This document shows positions 23,331 to 36,363 of a DNA stretch of 64,000 nt, one piece after another (position 1 is the first letter of the stretch; each line of letters begins with the position of its first letter). The DNA is taken from NCBI GenBank assembly GCA_023055355.1, contig JALJCS010000006.1, positions 33,548,501-33,612,500 on the forward strand, in the 5' to 3' direction. The stretch comes from Agelaius tricolor. Taxonomy: Eukaryota; Chordata; Aves; Passeriformes; Icteridae. Made by a program: the position numbers and the translations under genes. The notes under the pieces are model-generated. The model had not been told where the DNA came from. It made no database searches and saw only the letters and a program-made list of their open reading frames with translations.

Positions 23331-26300
23331 GGAGGGGCACCGTGCTGGGCAGTGTCAGCAGGCCGGATAAACACACCGAGAGCCGCTCTGACAGAACGCC
23401 AGACGGAACAGACATGTACACATAGAGTACAGAAAACACTTTACTCGAAATACAGAAAGATGGCTTTGCAATGTATTTATTCAGTGTTCACCTCTTTTGG
23501 CAGAGGACCAGCAGAGATGTCATCTGCAACGCTCCCATTCTGTATTTTGACAGATAATTTACAGGCTTATTGTGCGCTGTACATCAAGCACCATATTAGG
23601 ATAGGTGGGACTTGTAAAACCTCTTGTGAAATGGACGAGAAGCAGCACACAGGACACTGAAATCAGACTGTGCTGCTGTTCCATAAGATAATGCTGCAGC
23701 CAGCCAGCCCAGCATGGTAACTATGATTGAGAAGAGTTATTTTCTCCTGAATTTTCATTTCCCCTCAAAAAATAAAAAATAGCAGACTCGAGAGACTGAG
23801 GCTTTTTGGAATTGCATGCTGCTACAGACAATGCTGATATGAATGTTTCAAGTTTCTTGATTTTCTTGTTGCTTCAAACTAGACTGTGATTTCTTAATGC
23901 TCCACACACACTTAAATCTACTTAGACTTTATTATTAACCTAAGAAAAATGAAAGTTTAATAAAGCAGCGAGTGAGCACTCATTTGTGTGGTTTTGCTCT
24001 CATGTCTTGTTATTGATTCCAGCAGGAGCCTGGCACGTGGATATGTTCTTTTGGAGACCAGCAGCATGAGAACAAAAGGGTTTTCTATGGGTGCTAGCTG
24101 AGGCTAACTATTTTAGTTAGCTTTGAATACCAGTGACCTGATGGAATGTGTTTGGGTTATTTTATTTTAACCAGTTAAGAATTGTAGTGCAATTTTACCA
24201 GGCAAAGGAAAAAAAATCAACATTACCACACTTCCTAAATGAATGTTTTTGACATCTGGATATGTCCAGAAATGCTGATTGTGATAAGTAAATGTTTTAA
24301 GTTATTTCAAGTAGCCCTCTAATTTATTATTTGTGTATTTGTGTACCTTATGGGGGATTGTTGTTGTTGTTTGTTTGGGAATAGAAGTGTTTTGTAAATT
24401 GCAAATATGAAAGAGGTAGATTTTGACACTGTGCAAAACAGTTAAGGACTGTGATAATAATGTGGTGAAGAGACCAATGGTTGTGGAAATTAGAGATAAT
24501 TTTATCAATGCAGTCAGTGAAGGAGAAAATGACATCAGGAAGCATTGCCTTTGTCTGTCCCCAAATTAGACTGCTCCTTTTCAAAGTGAAAAGAATGTCT
24601 GGGAGCTGATAAAGTTCTTCTCCCTGTGAAGCTTATCAGTTTATAGAGTTATTCAGAAAAAAACATCTACTTTCAACTCACCTGCTATTTCCAGCAATTT
24701 ATTAGACAGTTTATCCTACATGAAAATGTCTCACCTGTCTCAGGAGCACCTGGTGCAGCTTGGAGCCAGGTCCTGATTCAGTGGGGGACAGCAAAACCAA
24801 TACATTATTGGTTTTCCAGCTCCTTGCTCCAGTATTCAGGATACTGCCAGGGACAGGCCTGTTAGCTGTACCATCTGCAAGTTCAAATGGTAAAGTGCAG
24901 AAGTAAAAATATGGATAGTGGAGATACCTGTCTGTTTCAGTTTAAGCACAAGAGGTTGTTGAGGTGGCTTGCATACATGAAGTGGATAACACAGAAGTGA
25001 GGGATTTTCTGAGTGTTGTTTCCCTGATACCAATCAGTTGCATGTGGAGGTTTTTACTCAGGTCACAATATAAATTGGTGCCTTATTCTGTGAAAAGCAG
25101 CCCAAATGGTTATTAGAACTGAAAAAAAAAAAAAAAAAAAAAAGAGAATATCACCAGTATAAGTATTGTCTGATCTGCTAGTGTCCCACAAAATACGTAT
25201 TTGACTGCAGAGTGACAGAAATAGAACAGCAATGACACCTCAGAAGTTAGATGTAACAGTGCTGCAAGGAAACAAGTGCTTTTATATGTTTTGTTAAAGG
25301 GTAAGTAACTGCCCAAGCCTCCCTCACGAACATTCACAGAATATTTCACACAAGTCTCAGTATTGACACACAAACATACTCAAAGCCACAGCATTTCTGA
25401 TAGAGTTCAGAAGATATGTCTGCAGAAGTTAGAAATTTCCACAACACTTTTTAATTGGATAATGTGTAAATTATTAGCAGGCTGGCTCTCCTGAGGGCAT
25501 GCTTTCAGCAGAGAGCCATAGGCTTTAACTGCACAGCTCCCATTAATGTTAATATTAAATCATGCTGTAACCTATCCCACAGCACGTAACTCTAGCCAGT
25601 GTTTTAAAGATAGGACATGTGCTGCACTGAAATACATAACAGGATCAAATTGAAGAGACCACAGAAACCTCATACTGGAGATATTTTCTGAGCTCATTGG
25701 AAACATCCTCATGATTTATTTACTTTGCCAGGAATGCCTGTATACTTGGCTCTTTCTGACTGAGGGCTTCAACCCCAGTGAAGTAGGTATTCATTCTTTT
25801 TTCATTGTTAAACGTGGGTAAACAGGCACAGAGGTCAACAGGCTTACACAAGGTCATGGCATGAGTCACTGCTGTGGCTAGGAATAGAATCCAGGAGTCC
25901 TCATTGCCACTGATCTCCTCCAAATACTGCCCTGTACTCCTAAATTAAAGCAGGGCTAATTTTATTTTTGCACAGAATACAAGGTGTCTGAAATCAATAG
26001 AAATGTTATAGTTTTCTACAGAGGGATGCATTTCTCTTTATGGCCCTGAATCAGCACTTCTGGGGAGCTAGATGGAAACCACATTCATTTTATAATGGTA
26101 TGCTGGGAGCATCATCATAAAGATTTTACACATTCTGTGACACATTTTATCCATCAAAATCTAAACCAGTCAAGGTTTTGTAGTTCTGTCCCAGAGATTA
26201 CATTTTGAATTGTTGGCTGTTCATGGTTCCTGATTGTAGTGGAAACATATTAAGTGTCATAATGTCTTCATCAATCAAATATCATCGACTGGCACTTCCA

Positions 26301-29300
26301 AAGCACCTTTATGCTTATGGTGGCTCATTTGACCAATTTAATACCTGTCTGCTGCAGACAGGAGATGAGAGAACTCCTTTGCCCTCCTTATTCAAGGGAC
26401 AAATTTAATATCCAGAGGAGGGTAGGGCAAATATGAGTCTCCTTTGAACAATCAGCAAGGGACACGGGCCAGCAAAACAGCTCTAACTTCGTATCAGTCC
26501 TGTATTCTAAGGAAAAGTCAAGTAGAAGTGAGAGAAAACAGAAAATTAAGAATATATGGAATGAGGCAGCAATGGCAAGAAACTACATCACTTGCATTTT
26601 GATTGGAAAAATGTTGCAGGAAGTTTGCAAGATGTTTGGTGTGTCCCTATGCTGCCTATTTTACAGTAAAAATTTTTACTGGTAAAAAATACACAGTAAT
26701 ACTGGTTAAAAAGGGATAGAAATGAGGCTTTTACAAAGGTAGCAATTTTATCTGGAATTGCATATTAGAAATCTTGTTCACATTTCTTCTAGTTTGAATA
26801 ACATACAACTTTTTCCCCCATAAATTAAGTTTATCTCTTCATCAGGATAGGGTCTCAAAGAGGCACAGGAAAGGTACAAGGGACCCTGGCCTCTGGATGA
26901 CACAGAGGAGAATTTTAACTGAAATCTTCTTATGATTTTTTTTACTGTCTCTAAACTGTCCAAGTGTAGTGAAATGAAGTTGTATGCTTTTGGGAATGAG
27001 ATCTTAACCATTAGTTCGAGTAGCTGTGAAGCCAAAATGAATATAATAAACATTAAAGAAATAAATTTTATCTTTAAAATTACCTGAGACATGGAAAAAG
27101 AAAGAAAAACATCATTAACATATTTTTTGCTATTAGCCCACCCCAAGATCGCTTATTCTTAAAACACAGTGAATATCAGCACCCTTATACATTCTCACAT
27201 CAACCTACCTTGAATTATATTTTAATAGATTAGAATATTTTCTTATGTATCTCTTTATATAAACAAAATATAATCTTTTACTTACATTTTATTTATTCAA
27301 CAAAATACTCTGCTTTGTTTATATAAATAACCAAATGCCTCAAAATGTTTTGGGATTTTTTTCAGGCTCATTGTATATCTGAGTGGACAGTATTGACTAA
27401 CAGGAAACTCTAGTGGGATGTGATTTTGCAAATTATTTTTTCCGGCTTGGCCAGTTCTTCAGAGACTAACACCCATCATGAAGCACCTAAGCCCAGTGAG
27501 AGGGGATGAGTTTTGGTCAGTCACCTTGGCTAGCTGAAGGCTTTATGCACCACAGGAGTCTTGGGAGATTTCACTTGCTACACAGGGATATTTTGTTGAA
27601 ATGCATTTCACCAGTTTTGTAGCAAAGTATTAAGTGGAAGTAGTGAAAGTATTAAAATGGAAATGCCAATTTTCATGTGTGAAGCAAAACAGAGGATCTG
27701 ACTTCTGAATGAGAAATTTCTGGGCACCCAAACCCCTTATTTTCTGATGGTGGATGATATAATTCTAATATTGCAACTAGCTGCCTGTTTAGAGAAGAGG
27801 ACTTCTGCATACATCAATTTCCTCTCCTGATGAGATGAAGATCCCTTATTGACTATATCCTCTGGCTTTTGCTTTCAGACTGGTTTGGTTTCAATTGTGG
27901 GAAAGTGGTGCCAGTGAATAGTTCACATATTTGGCTATTAAGCCCTGAAGTAGTCACCAGGGTGGGGGTAGGGAACCAAGGGAAAAGACATTTTTTCCAC
28001 TAGCCAAATTGCACTGGAAATGAGAGCTCTGAAAATTGGCTACATGTAACACAATATCAGTTCAGAAAGGAGGACAAGTTGAGGTTCTGCTTTCACAAGT
28101 TCCACTTTCACACCCAACACTCCAGGAGTGGGTGCCATTAAAAAGAGTACAGTGTCTATAAGGAAAAGTGAAGGTGAAGAAAAGCTTATTTTTCCAATAC
28201 CACAGTTGCTGCAGTAATGGCCAACTTTCTCAGCTCTCATTCCCCTCAGGACAGCTGCATAAACCAAAATGCAGTAGCTATGCATGCATATTCTTACCTA
28301 GTAATAATGTGTTGCCTGATGCCATCTCATGTAAATGGCTATTACACATCCAGATGAAGTAATGCAGCTGCATTGCCACACATTAAGAACCTCCAAAAAA
28401 ACTTTTAAGTTCATAAAATACACTTGCCTGCTCCTCAATTGCTACAGCAGAGAGCATTTCACTGTCCAAACATGGTGGAAAGACGATCACCGTGCAGCCA
28501 TTGTGGAAATAAGATTCTGTCATAAAGAATATCCGTCCTTAAAGCTGATTTTTTTCTTGGAAGTACGATTTTTTTTGAATACTTTGATGATGTGCATGAG
28601 CCTACAGCCACACAGGTATGTATGTAAACTCTTCTCAGAAAAATACTTTTATCATCTAAAGGAATAAAATGCTTGAGGCAGAAGACAGGAATCTCTGGGA
28701 AGTACACTACTGTGATGAATACATTTGTCAACCGAGCGCCACAGTGATGAATTTCAGGAAAGATGAAAAGGTTTTTCATGACAGCAAGAAATTTGTAACT
28801 CAAAGAAAAGAAAATGAAGCAAACAGTTTGCATTTATCTTTGCGTCTTAATAGACAACTTTATTCCTGTTTTCAGGATGTTGTCTTCATTCTCATGCTAA
28901 AGAATTTCCATTTGTATAAAATATTAAAACAAAATGGAGTCGTACAGGTACAGGTTAGTACTGTGTCAGTCACAGCAGTCAGAGAACCTAATATATGGAT
29001 ATTTTAGCCTGAGATTTTTCATTAGTATGGATTTTGGAGCTCCTTTGGACCTGACACTTGACATGCACAGAGAAAATGCATTAAAATACCTCCAACTTTA
29101 TTATTAATTAGGATTTGATAACTTGGTGTTCCTGCCCTCCCCTAGAACATATGCCACAACAAATGAAATCAGAAAGGTGTTTCAGCTCTTTCATAGTTGG
29201 GTCTGCCACTACAGTGCTGGAATAAGTGGTTTTTAGTTTTTTTTTCTTTAGTAGGTGCAAAGATTGAGCCCTGAGCTCCAACAAGCTGCATATATTGTGT

Positions 29301-30236
29301 TTTCTGCTCAGAATCTGTACTGGTGATCTGCTCTCCCTCCTTACCTAATACAGCCCGAGTTTCTTAACTTGTAGGGCATGCTGAATAACCTGTATTTTCA
29401 TTTTCTAAGTAGGAAAGTATGATACTTTTATTGGAAAAGTAGAGAGAATAACCTCCACATCAGCCAGCACTGGGATGAAGGTAATTAAAGCTCTTTTACT
29501 GAAGACATTAACACCAAATATTCCCTAAAGTACTGACTGTAGAGTACTACATTGCCATGAGGTGAATTTGCTAAGTTTAAATTTACATACACTGAAATAG
29601 CATAATTTAACAGAAATACTGGAAAACTTCCATGTAACATATTTGGCAAAGGTTCTGTACAGGCGACTGGTCTGTGCAACACAGTGTTGATTTAGGGAAG
29701 GACTTTGCATTTGCCCACATGCCCATTGGTAAGTGAACATGTATTGAAAGTGCTGCACATACTGTGTAGTTATGTTTCTAAACTACAGGTTTTCCAATTC
29801 TATAAAATAATACGAAATTTATTTATTATGTTTCTGAGAATTATGTCCTGCAGTCATACTGTGGAACTGTGTTACCATCACAGCTGGTTTCAAGTTGTTT
29901 CCCTCCAAAATAAGAACTGAGGATCAGAATCACTGTTAGACCTGCCATGGATCCAAGGATAAGTGGCATCCTCCCTGCACAATAGCTCAGAAACACCCAC
30001 CCACACATAACTGTGTTATACCCATATAAATATCTCTATTTCCTTAGTGCTGTCATTTAGAGCAGACATTTGGCTGAATGTGGAAGTTTTCTTTTTATTG
30101 CTGTTATTACTATTTGCATTACTGTTCCAGCTCAGATTTCCTGTCGTTCATTTCTTTCACAAGTTTCTGTAAGCATCAAAGCAACGCCCTTTCGGCTGCA
30201 AAGACACCGCTTTGGTAGCAAAGATGCAGTTTCTGT
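23331..30236. other. non-coding stretch, no gene seen
   Basis: AT-rich sequence to the right of the island. Open frames such as 26,778-27,146 (minus), 28,335-28,667 and 28,669-29,007 (plus) and 28,459-28,833 (minus) overlap on opposite strands and resemble no family I know. A 22-base A-run lies at 25,122-25,143. No repeat family was confidently recognised. If a divergent plus-strand transcript exists it would run through here, but I found no supporting exon. Confidence 0.5.
25122..25143. repeat. A-run (22 bases)
   Basis: Uninterrupted run of 22 A. No upstream retroposon or processed pseudogene sequence is recognisable. Confidence 0.9.
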
Positions 30237-30400
30237 GGCAGAGCTCCTGCCCTGCCAGGCTGAGGCAGGTGGCGGTGGCGGCATGCGGGACGAGGCGGAG
30301 CGGTGGCGGTGTCACCTCCCGGTAACCGGAGCCGTGCCTGGCACCCGCGGGAGCGCTGACGGCCTGTGCTGGTTTGCAGTGGAATCCCTGCCACGGGCAG
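30237..30400. promoter_or_regulatory. small GC/CpG-rich patch, left part
   Basis: An abrupt GC-rich, CpG-containing segment (for example GCGGGACGAGGCGGAGCGG and CCCGCGGGAGCGC) in AT-rich surroundings. It stops at the left edge of the solo LTR, and a similar GC-rich segment resumes on the other side at 31,023. It may be a small regulatory island, an exon-like segment or an old GC-rich repeat; the sequence does not decide. The 121-codon open frame through it begins with TTG, not ATG. Confidence 0.4.
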
Positions 30401-31022
30401 TGTCAGGACCCAGGACATCCCTCTGGCTGTCCTGAGCAGCCAATACCCCTGCCAGGGGGCTCAGAGACCCTGGCACAGAGCCCAAAATGCCCGTGGTTTT
30501 GATTATGACCCGTGGAGCAAGTTACCAACTTTAGATGAAGATCAGCAAGCCACAACAGTTTAGGTAGAATAATAATGAAGTTATCACAGGGTGGGAAAGT
30601 ACATTTTGGGGTTTTTTGGTATGGGGGTTCAGGAGGCAAGATGGAGGGAACTGGGCTAGTCCAGCCTTTCTCCTTCTTCTTGGCCTCTGTCTTCTGCTGT
30701 GATGTTGACACTTACAGATTGGTTTAGAGTAGAAGCTCACTGTCTAACATAGGTGATAGGTATTGGAAAGTAGTTGTAAACATTGTATACGTAATTTTTA
30801 GTATGAAGACATAACACCGCCCCAGGGGCAGGCAGAATGCCTCTGACTGTCTTGCTGAGCTGACCTCGGCAGGACAGGAGAAAGAATTTTCTAGATAAGA
30901 TACAATAAACAACCTTGAGACTGAGAAATGAAGAGCTCTGACTCCTTCTTCGAGGGCCGGGCTGGGAAAGGAGACTTTTGAACTCTTCTCGGGGTCACTC
31001 TGACAAGCTTATGATCCCGACA
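30401..31022 (+). mobile_element. solo LTR of an endogenous retrovirus (622 bp)
   Basis: Begins TGTCAGGACC and ends GATCCCGACA, which are imperfect inverted ends (8 of 10 match) of the TG...CA type. An AATAAA polyadenylation signal lies near 30,904, followed by a GC-richer U5-like tail. The internal blocks (GGGTTCAGGAGGCAAGATGG, the 'agctcactgtctaacatagg' block and 'aagagctctgactcc') match what I remember of a songbird ERV LTR. No gag, pol or env sequence is attached, so it is a solo LTR left by recombination. A target-site duplication is not clear. An LTR carries promoter and polyadenylation signals and could influence nearby transcription. Confidence 0.7.
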
Positions 31023-31110
31023 CGGCAAAGCGGCAGCAGCGCCCCGTGGGGGCAGAGGAGCCCTCTGAGGGTCGCTCCTGCTGGGGTTTGTATGGAAGGG
31101 GCTCTTGCTG
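31023..31110. promoter_or_regulatory. small GC/CpG-rich patch, right part
   Basis: GC-rich sequence resumes right after the LTR (CGGCAAAGCGGCAGCAGCGC, then CCCCGTGGGGGCAGAGGAGC). Together with 30,237-30,400 it looks like one GC-rich element split by the LTR insertion. Function is unknown. Confidence 0.4.
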
Positions 31111-34100
31111 TGGCAGTGCCCAGCCAAAGGTCAGAGCTGCTGGGCACCAGGGGGATTTCAGGGGTCTGAGACAGTTTTGTTGGGGGCAAACTGGTGAAGT
31201 CGAGGTGAATGAATCTGGCTATACTTCTAACACTTCCAGAAAATAGTATGTCCATCACAGCATCACAGGACAGAAAGAGTCCTGAATCCACAGATCTCTG
31301 GCAGCTTTTTGGAGAGAAAAGGAAGCCAGGTTGCTGCAGCCTGCATTGCACCTTCCCCAGCCACACAGAACCACCAGTGCCAGCCTTGCTCTGCATCTGG
31401 CGAGAGCAATGGATCGGCTCCACTGCGTGATCAGTGTTAGACATTATTAATAGTTTCACTTGTGGAGACTGGCCAGAATTGTGCTTCTCTTTGTGCCAAA
31501 CAAATACAAATAGAATGTAGCTCAAAAGTCCTTTTAGTGTCTAATACCTTTGCTTCTCCCCTATGGAAAAACCAGCACAAACTCCTTCAGCTCACATCTG
31601 GCACAGGCATTTACATCTTTGGAGCTGAGGTGACTGCCCCGGTGCCCTCCCAGCATGGGAACCCAGCAATTCCCTCTGCACTGATGTGGCCAGATCCTGC
31701 ATGAAACAGGCTGTGACTGCTTAGCCCATTGTTCACAGGTACATGTAATGACTCACAATGCAAAACAGAAGCACTGTGCAAGGCAAAGTGGTTTTGGCTG
31801 GGAATCATGTATTCATCCACCTGAAATCAGTGTTTGTTTTCTTTTAGCAGGCTTCTGGACAGGCCTGAATGGGGTGAAGCAGTGAGAGGACACACTGGAG
31901 GGGAGGGAAGAAGAAAGCTGACACTTAAATTATGGTAGTAAAAACTGCATATCTCAATGTAAGATATCGATCTGTGTGTATGTATTGGCAGGTCTGCAGG
32001 TGCTGAACTGCAGATTTTCACCCACTGTAATAATTCTTGAGATTTCTCTCAGACCATCCATGCTGAGCTGGAACAGTCTCCTGATAGCCCATTTTCCAAC
32101 TCTGTCAAAATACCTCAACTGCATAATAAATAATGCATATGGGCATTCTCTGATCACCCATAAACCCAAGAGGACATATACATAATCTGAAACTCCTACT
32201 GGTTCATGGGAGGTTTTGATCTTCAGATGATTTGCCAAATCAAATCAGCAGAGTGCAAGGGAAAAGTATTTCCTGATGACATCTTACTTGGCAGGCTCTG
32301 GAGCAGGAGGTGACCCAAAATGGGGTGTGTGGCACACCAGCAGGTCAGTGGCCCAGGAGCTCATCCACCAGCTCTGGGTGCCTGCAGGTGCCTGCAGCTC
32401 AGGGATATCACTGCTCACCTGGAGCTGGCAGCAAGGAATCATGGCCAGCCCCAGGAGCACATGCCCACCACAGCAGCCTGGTAATTTTTGATTAAGTTAT
32501 CAGGGTCAGATTCAGTTTTCTGATACATAAGTGTCAGATATTCTGGGTAGATAAAGAGCCACCAAGAAAAGGCTGGTTATATTTTCTGAGCAATATGTAA
32601 GCCTTGGTTTGTTGTTGTATCAATCTAGTCCCTCTGAAAAGTCTAAGATGTGTATTCAGTATCTCATGTGCCCTAAAGGTTAAGACTGCAGCAAGAATTA
32701 AAAGAAATAGTACCTTTCTTATTTTTAAAGCCCTTATGACTTCTGCCAGCCCAACTCAGGATTTCTGAATGCTTGGGGCTGGCACTACCATCATTTCCAT
32801 TATCACACAATCCCTCTTCCAGCTTCCCTGAACCAGCTTGGTGCTCTTCCATACCAGGAAAAACCAGGGTGGATAAAGTGAGCTAATAGCCCCTCACTCT
32901 TTCCTATTCCTCAGAAAAGGAGTTTTGCAGTGAGGCTGTGGTTTCACAGGAGCTGCTGCAAGCAGCTGGGGATGTGAGCATCCCTGGACGCACTGCCAAG
33001 AACCTGCTTCTTCCACCTGGACAGGCAGGCTGAAAAATAACTTTTTTCTTTCTATTTTTTTTTCCCTGAATGATCTTTAGCTAAGACCTATCCACTGAGC
33101 CAGCTCATTGCAAAGTCACAGAAATAATCCTTCTAAGCATGGTCAAGGACGGCACCAGGCTGGGAGAGAGGGGTGGGAGTCATGGGACTGCTTCCACTGG
33201 CTGCTGCCAAGTGCATGTGTGAAAGCACATCCTGCTAGCAAGGCTGGGATGGCTCTGGGCATTCACAGCTTGACCTAGGGCCCTTTGTTCCTTGTTAAAT
33301 GTGATTTCTAATGACTATCGTAGATAGAAACTGTAATTTTTTTCCTGCTGAACCATGTAAAGAAGCTGTGGGATAGGTGGTGACTGTTCTCATCAAAACA
33401 GACATTTCTGTGCAGGACACAACAGATTTTCTTAGACATGTACAAGAAAGTGACATTAATTACCTCATCAATTCCATATGTATCTGGTTCCTCATTTGTG
33501 ATCCACAGCTATCCTGTTTCTGTTCAACTCATTGATTCAAAATATCAGGGTTAAGAAAACTCTGGAGAGCAAACAGGGAAATCCTCATTGTCCCTTTTGT
33601 AATGTAAACCTAGATTTTCTTTCCTTTCTTCTAAAAGGAAGAAAAATTAAAAAGAAATGTAAATACTAATATCAGTTTAATTTAAAAATAACGGAACTAA
33701 TCTATTTGTATTCCCAGTGACATATTTAGTGCTGTTTTTAAATACCCTTATTAAAGCTAATCATCCTTCCTAAAATATATTTGCATTTAACAGTGTTTTA
33801 CAGCACCCCACCGCTTACTCTCTGTGATATATCAAAAGAAATATGTAATGCTTTCTTTGCTGTCTCCCACAGCAGTCTAAGGAAGAAAATGGAGAAAACA
33901 ATTTTCTTCTCTGTGTCCCAAAGACAGTTTAAGAGCACCTGTGGTCTTTTCTGTGATTATATTTAACATGTACACTCAGTGTTCTAATCCCCTTTGGGTT
34001 AAGAAAAAAACACGAACCCATTAATTTGAAAACATTTAAATAATTTCATTGCATGGTCAAGGTACGGGAAGGGGTAAATTAAGTTGGAATGGTAAGAGAC

Positions 34101-36200
34101 ACAGGACTATCTAACAGACTACAGGCTCTCCATCACTAACAAATCTCTCTTCTTTTGTAGCACATGACAAATCTAGATGGGATCCTGCAGCCACTAAGCC
34201 CTGAGACTTAAGGACAGATCCCTGAACTTCTTGGGTAGTTGAATGACAGGGACCCGGTGTTGGAGACCCTTCCCCAAAAAGATGTCACAGCTTGAGACAT
34301 TCCTCCAGAATGAGAACCTGGGTTCCTACCTGTGAAAGCAAAAATCAGCACTGGATTAGCTTCTGTCCTTGTAAACTCTTCAGTAGGTTGTCAGTGTCCC
34401 TACCTGGGCAGGGGAGCTGGCAGCCATCAGGTCTCACAGGTTGTGCACAGCTGCAGGTACACATACTGTAACATGAGCAGAAACATAATTTTTCATAATT
34501 TCACTACTCCTTACTTCATAATACACGTATTTTTATGATGTTAAATCTGCACAGCCCATATAGAAGGATATATAATGTATATATTAAATATATATATAGG
34601 TTAAGATGTGTTATATTTATCTAAAAACTGAAATGGCTTCCAAAAAAATAGTACAAATTTGGTTTGTCAACCTTCTTAAGCATCCTTGCACTAGCCTTCC
34701 AGTGCCAAATCATGCTGGAGGAGTATACCTACTTTCTGGCACATCCAGGGCCAAAAAAGAAAACGAAAGAAGTGTGGAATCCTGATAACTTTATGTTGCA
34801 GTGCAAGACTGGCTGGAATAAGAGCTGTAAGGTAGCTGGGACATCCTTGAAACTTGAGCAAGATCCAAGTACAGGTTGGAGCTCTCAGCAGGTGTTGCCA
34901 TAGTCAGAAATTTTTTGGCTGTTCTAGTCTGTATCCTCAGATTTAGGGACAAGCAAGTGCATGATATTGTACCCTCCTTGCTGATTTTGCCCTGCTGGCT
35001 GTGCAGTTGCATTTGGGCATTTGCTTCAAAAAGGAAAAGAAAAACCTCTGAGCACAACCTGCTGCTAGCAGAAACACATAGTTTAATGGTGTTGGAGTGA
35101 TGCTACCCTTATTTTCTAGATCACAAAGTCAGTGACTACATTTTGCATGCAAGTAACAAAAAACACTGAAGTTCAGTTTCTAGGGAAAGAGCAAACCTAT
35201 TAGATGATCAAGGCAAGCTATAACAGAGAACTGATCAAGATAAATCTAAAAGAACAATGTAAATCCATTAAGCTGGTAATTGCCTGTGTGTGACAAATTT
35301 CTTTTATTACCACACTTTTCTTGTAGTAACACTGACACAACACTATAAAATTTAGGGCTCTTTTTCATGTCTGCTCCATCCCAGTGGGATCTCTGGCTGA
35401 AATTCTGCTCCAAGGAATACAGCACATAATCAGTCCCTTTGAAACTGCTTCAGTAATGCTGAATCCATATAAGTGTGGATGCCAATTATGCTAATGAAAC
35501 TGCAATGGGCCCGTGGTTCTTGCCATCCTCTAACAGTGCTGTAAAACTATTGTCACACTCAGCAACTAAATTTTTATAGCATATGACCACATAGAATACT
35601 GAAATTTGCTGCATGGTGGAGCTTATGCCACATGTTCCCCAAACCTAATACTGCTAAAGAAAGCAACAGGTAACTGTAGAAAGTCTGGGAATTTTTTTGT
35701 TTTGTTTTCTTTTCTTCTGTTTTGTTTTGTTACCTATTATTCTTGTCCTGTATTCACATCTCCAGAAGGTGCAAGGCTAATGCAAATAATATTTCTTTTG
35801 CCCTCCTTTCTTGCTCCCTGTTTCCCTCCACGGCAAGGCTCCATCCTGAGAAGCAGACACTGGGAAACACAGTGGGCTAGCAAAATTTCAGGGTGCTCCT
35901 GAGGAAGCCCAAGACAGATCCTTAACATCTTTTTTCCATTTGCTCTTTTGGGCTGATAGGATCTCTGACAGAAATACTCACTGATGCCTTGGCAGGGCAT
36001 TTCTTTGGGCTCAGGCAGGACCTGTCACGTGTGGTTTCTCTTTTCCTGTCTCGTGTTCTCTCACACAGCCCTCCTGTGGCAAGGATAACTCTTCTTCTCA
36101 GGCAATAAATGAGGGTTCAAAGTCTACATGTTAAAATGTCTACATCCCCTCCCCTTTGTCTTTACAGCCTGGCAATGTTATAATCATCTCTGCAATACAG
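31111..36200. other. non-coding stretch, no gene seen
   Basis: Mixed-composition sequence with many short open frames on both strands, none recognisable. A TA-rich segment lies near 34,565-34,600. A small direct repeat of GGTGCCTGCA occurs twice at 32,378-32,397. No confident repeat family or exon. Confidence 0.5.
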
Positions 36201-36214
36201 CACAGGCCAAGGTA

Positions 36215-36257
36215 CCAATCAGCCTGTGTGAACAACAGCCTTAAGGCCACTATAAAA
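36215..36257 (+). promoter_or_regulatory. candidate CCAAT-TATA core promoter
   Basis: ACCAATCAG (CCAAT at 36,215-36,219) lies 31 bp upstream of CTATAAAACC (TATAAAA at 36,251-36,257), the arrangement seen in many tissue-specific vertebrate promoters. A start site near 36,280 would be predicted. The first ATG downstream (36,307) opens only an 18-codon frame that stops at 36,363, and no clear splice donor follows. This may be chance, a decayed LTR promoter, or the promoter of a non-coding transcript. Confidence 0.3.
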
Positions 36258-36363
36258 CCCCACTGAGGACACTTTTAGGGTGTGGTGGGAGTAGTTAGTA
36301 CAGATCATGAGAAGACACAGAGAGGAATATGGATTCATGAGGAGTAATAGCTTTTACACATGA

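Noticed and set aside
22184..23439. Very long overlapping open frames (up to 313 codons) on both strands of the CpG island
   Set aside because: GC-rich DNA has few stop codons. The translations are proline-, arginine- and alanine-rich low-complexity text in several frames at once, not a protein.
25081..25143. Possible processed pseudogene or SINE ending in the 22-base A-run
   Set aside because: No recognisable gene or SINE sequence upstream and no flanking target-site duplication found.
28335..29007. Two adjacent plus-strand frames of 110 and 112 codons
   Set aside because: Considered as a possible DNA-transposon remnant, but no transposase motif or terminal inverted repeats are visible, and a 124-codon frame overlaps on the other strand.
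30070..30435. 121-codon plus-strand frame reading into the GC-rich patch, starting with an apparent signal peptide
   Set aside because: It starts with TTG rather than ATG and runs into the solo LTR, so the frame is composite.
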